64,000 nt of DNA, from positions 2,852,001 through 2,916,000 of the forward strand of contig NZ_CP119794.1 in NCBI RefSeq assembly GCF_029338315.1, in the 5' to 3' direction. This DNA is from Haloarcula regularis (GTDB taxonomy: Archaea > Halobacteriota > Halobacteria > Halobacteriales > Haloarculaceae). The position numbers were made by a program, and so were the translations under genes. The notes below the pieces were generated by a model. That model saw only the letters and a list, made by a program, of their open reading frames with translations, was not told where the DNA came from and searched no databases. This document shows positions 63,173 through 64,000 of this stretch, piece by piece; the first letter of the stretch is position 1, and each line of letters starts with the position of its first letter.

Positions 63173-63543
63173 AGCGTCGAGAGCGCGACGTAGACGTTGC
63201 CCGCGATGACGAGCGTCCCGGCGAGGATGACGGCGACGAACCACGCCCGCCAGAGCGGCACCGACTCGATGAGGTCGCGACACTCCAGCAGCACCACGCC
63301 CACCAGCAGGACGACCGCACCTTTCACCAGGGGGACCAGCAGCGGTTCGACCGACAGCAGGAGGCGGAGCCACGGGTTCTGTTCGTGTCGGAAGCCGACA
63401 GCCTCGGCCGCCAGCAGCGTCGAGACGGCGTCACCGAAGCCCCATACGAGCACCACCGCGAACACAAGGTCCACGTACCCCGGCCGGACCACTCGCGAGA
63501 GGAGCGCTGCGGGACGACTGCTGTCGGTTGGTGGTCGTGACAT
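63169..63543 (-). CDS. DUF5658-like membrane protein (124 aa)
   Basis: A 124-residue protein with three to four helices: VDLVFAVVLVWGFGDAVSTL, LVPLVKGAVVLLVGVVLLE and WFVAVILAGTLVIAGNVYVA. The H-E-Q-N-P-W-L pattern after the first helix recalls DUF5658 (E-x-N-P), found in archaea. Convergent with the btuF-like gene, sharing a CTAG stop. Function unknown. Confidence 0.65.
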   Translation of the reverse strand: MSRPPTDSSRPAALLSRVVRPGYVDLVFAVVLVWGFGDAVSTLLAAEAVGFRHEQNPWLRLLLSVEPLLVPLVKGAVVLLVGVVLLECRDLIESVPLWRAWFVAVILAGTLVIAGNVYVALSTL

Positions 63544-63627
63544 GCGTGATACTGGTCGTCTCCGTTCCCCTACGTACCGGACTGTAATAACTCTCTCCGT
63601 CGTTTCTCGCCGGTTCCCGGTCGCCGG

Positions 63628-64000
63628 TCAGTCGCCGGCCAGCGAGCACTGTCCCTCGTAGGTGGCCTCGCCGACGGTCTCGATGACCGGCTCGTCGCCA
63701 CAGACCGGACAGTCCGGGTGCTGTGTGACCGGCACCTCGTCGAGGTGCATCGACCCGGCGTCGTAGGCCAGCAGGCGCCCCTCCAGCGACTCGCCGTAGT
63801 CCATCGCGAGTTTGACGACCTCAGTCGCTTGCATGCAGCCGATGGTCCCCGGGAGCACCCCGAGCACCCCGGCGGTCGAACAGTCCGGGACGGTCCCCGC
63901 CGGCGGTGCCTCGGGGAACAGACACCGGTAACACGGCCCCTCGCCGGAGAACGTCGTCACCTGCCCCTCGAAGCGAAAGACCGCGCCGTGGGAGAAGGGG
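63628..64000 (-). CDS. ubaA: SAMP-activating E1-like enzyme UbaA, C-terminal part
   Basis: The last ~124 residues of a MoeB/ThiF/E1 enzyme; the 5' part lies outside the window. The visible sequence has GEGPCYRCLFPEAPPAGTVP with zinc cysteines CYRC, the catalytic cysteine region (PDCSTAGVLGVLPGTIGCMQ) and a second zinc pair CPVCG. This matches haloarchaeal UbaA, which adenylates the C-terminal Gly-Gly of SAMP proteins for sulfur transfer and protein conjugation. A ThiF/MoeB-only role cannot be excluded. Confidence 0.82.
   Translation of the reverse strand, partial: PFSHGAVFRFEGQVTTFSGEGPCYRCLFPEAPPAGTVPDCSTAGVLGVLPGTIGCMQATEVVKLAMDYGESLEGRLLAYDAGSMHLDEVPVTQHPDCPVCGDEPVIETVGEATYEGQCSLAGD

Overview
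The window is haloarchaeal chromosome. It is strongly GC-rich (about two thirds by eye), the encoded proteins are acidic, and many TATA-like boxes sit about 27 bases before an ATG, as in leaderless haloarchaeal transcripts. Other markers are PGF-CTERM surface proteins, a UbaA-type E1 enzyme, archaemetzincin, a ThiD-ThiN fusion, an FAU-1 protein, small CPxC zinc proteins and bat-type HTH-10 regulation. The order Halobacteriales is a safe placement; the genus cannot be fixed from this sequence.

Layout. 1-4452 (minus): a LIV-type ABC importer (livF partial, livG, livM, livH, Tat lipoprotein receptor). 4623-7973: proline catabolism (proline dehydrogenase, an HTH-10 regulator tail to tail with it, a P5C-dehydrogenase-like ALDH, a mini zinc protein). 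A CCATGG-centred palindrome recurs once between liv and the proline dehydrogenase gene and twice between the regulator and the ALDH, which suggests one regulon. 8034-16564: TSUP permease, DsbA/FrnE-like protein, fructose-1,6-bisphosphatase with a possible overlapping upstream ORF, ThiD-ThiN, a HypE/AIR-synthase-like protein, a PGF-CTERM metallopeptidase and an LMW-phosphatase-like protein. 16741-25823: mutS and mutL, separated by small zinc proteins (two of them a tandem duplication), a methyltransferase and a HAD hydrolase. 25872-34662: PfkB-like protein lacking its catalytic Asp, a PGF-CTERM protein, YgfZ, small membrane proteins, a geranylgeranyl-reductase-like flavoprotein, an Asp-box propeller and an S9 peptidase. 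35591-36486: an RHH/PIN toxin-antitoxin-like pair. 36483-49925: uvrA, LURP-one protein, LVIVD protein, FAU-1, Sec61 beta, thioredoxin, ABC exporter, an SDR-like protein, and an APC permease with a TrkA protein. 50094-57942: an aa3-type oxidase operon (coxB, coxA-C fusion, subunit IV) with palindromic candidate operators nearby, universal stress proteins and a CBS-HPF fusion. 58170-64000: tRNA-Val(UAC) beside T-arm-like fragments and hairpins, F420:NADPH reductase, TIGR01548-type HAD, UPF0146, archaemetzincin, PUA protein, BtuF-like protein and the 3' part of ubaA.

Eight otherwise normal genes, including uvrA and coxA, each carry one reading-frame break, several in C/G runs. I read these as probable sequence indels rather than eight real pseudogenes. 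I saw no CRISPR array, complete insertion sequence, rRNA gene or replication origin.
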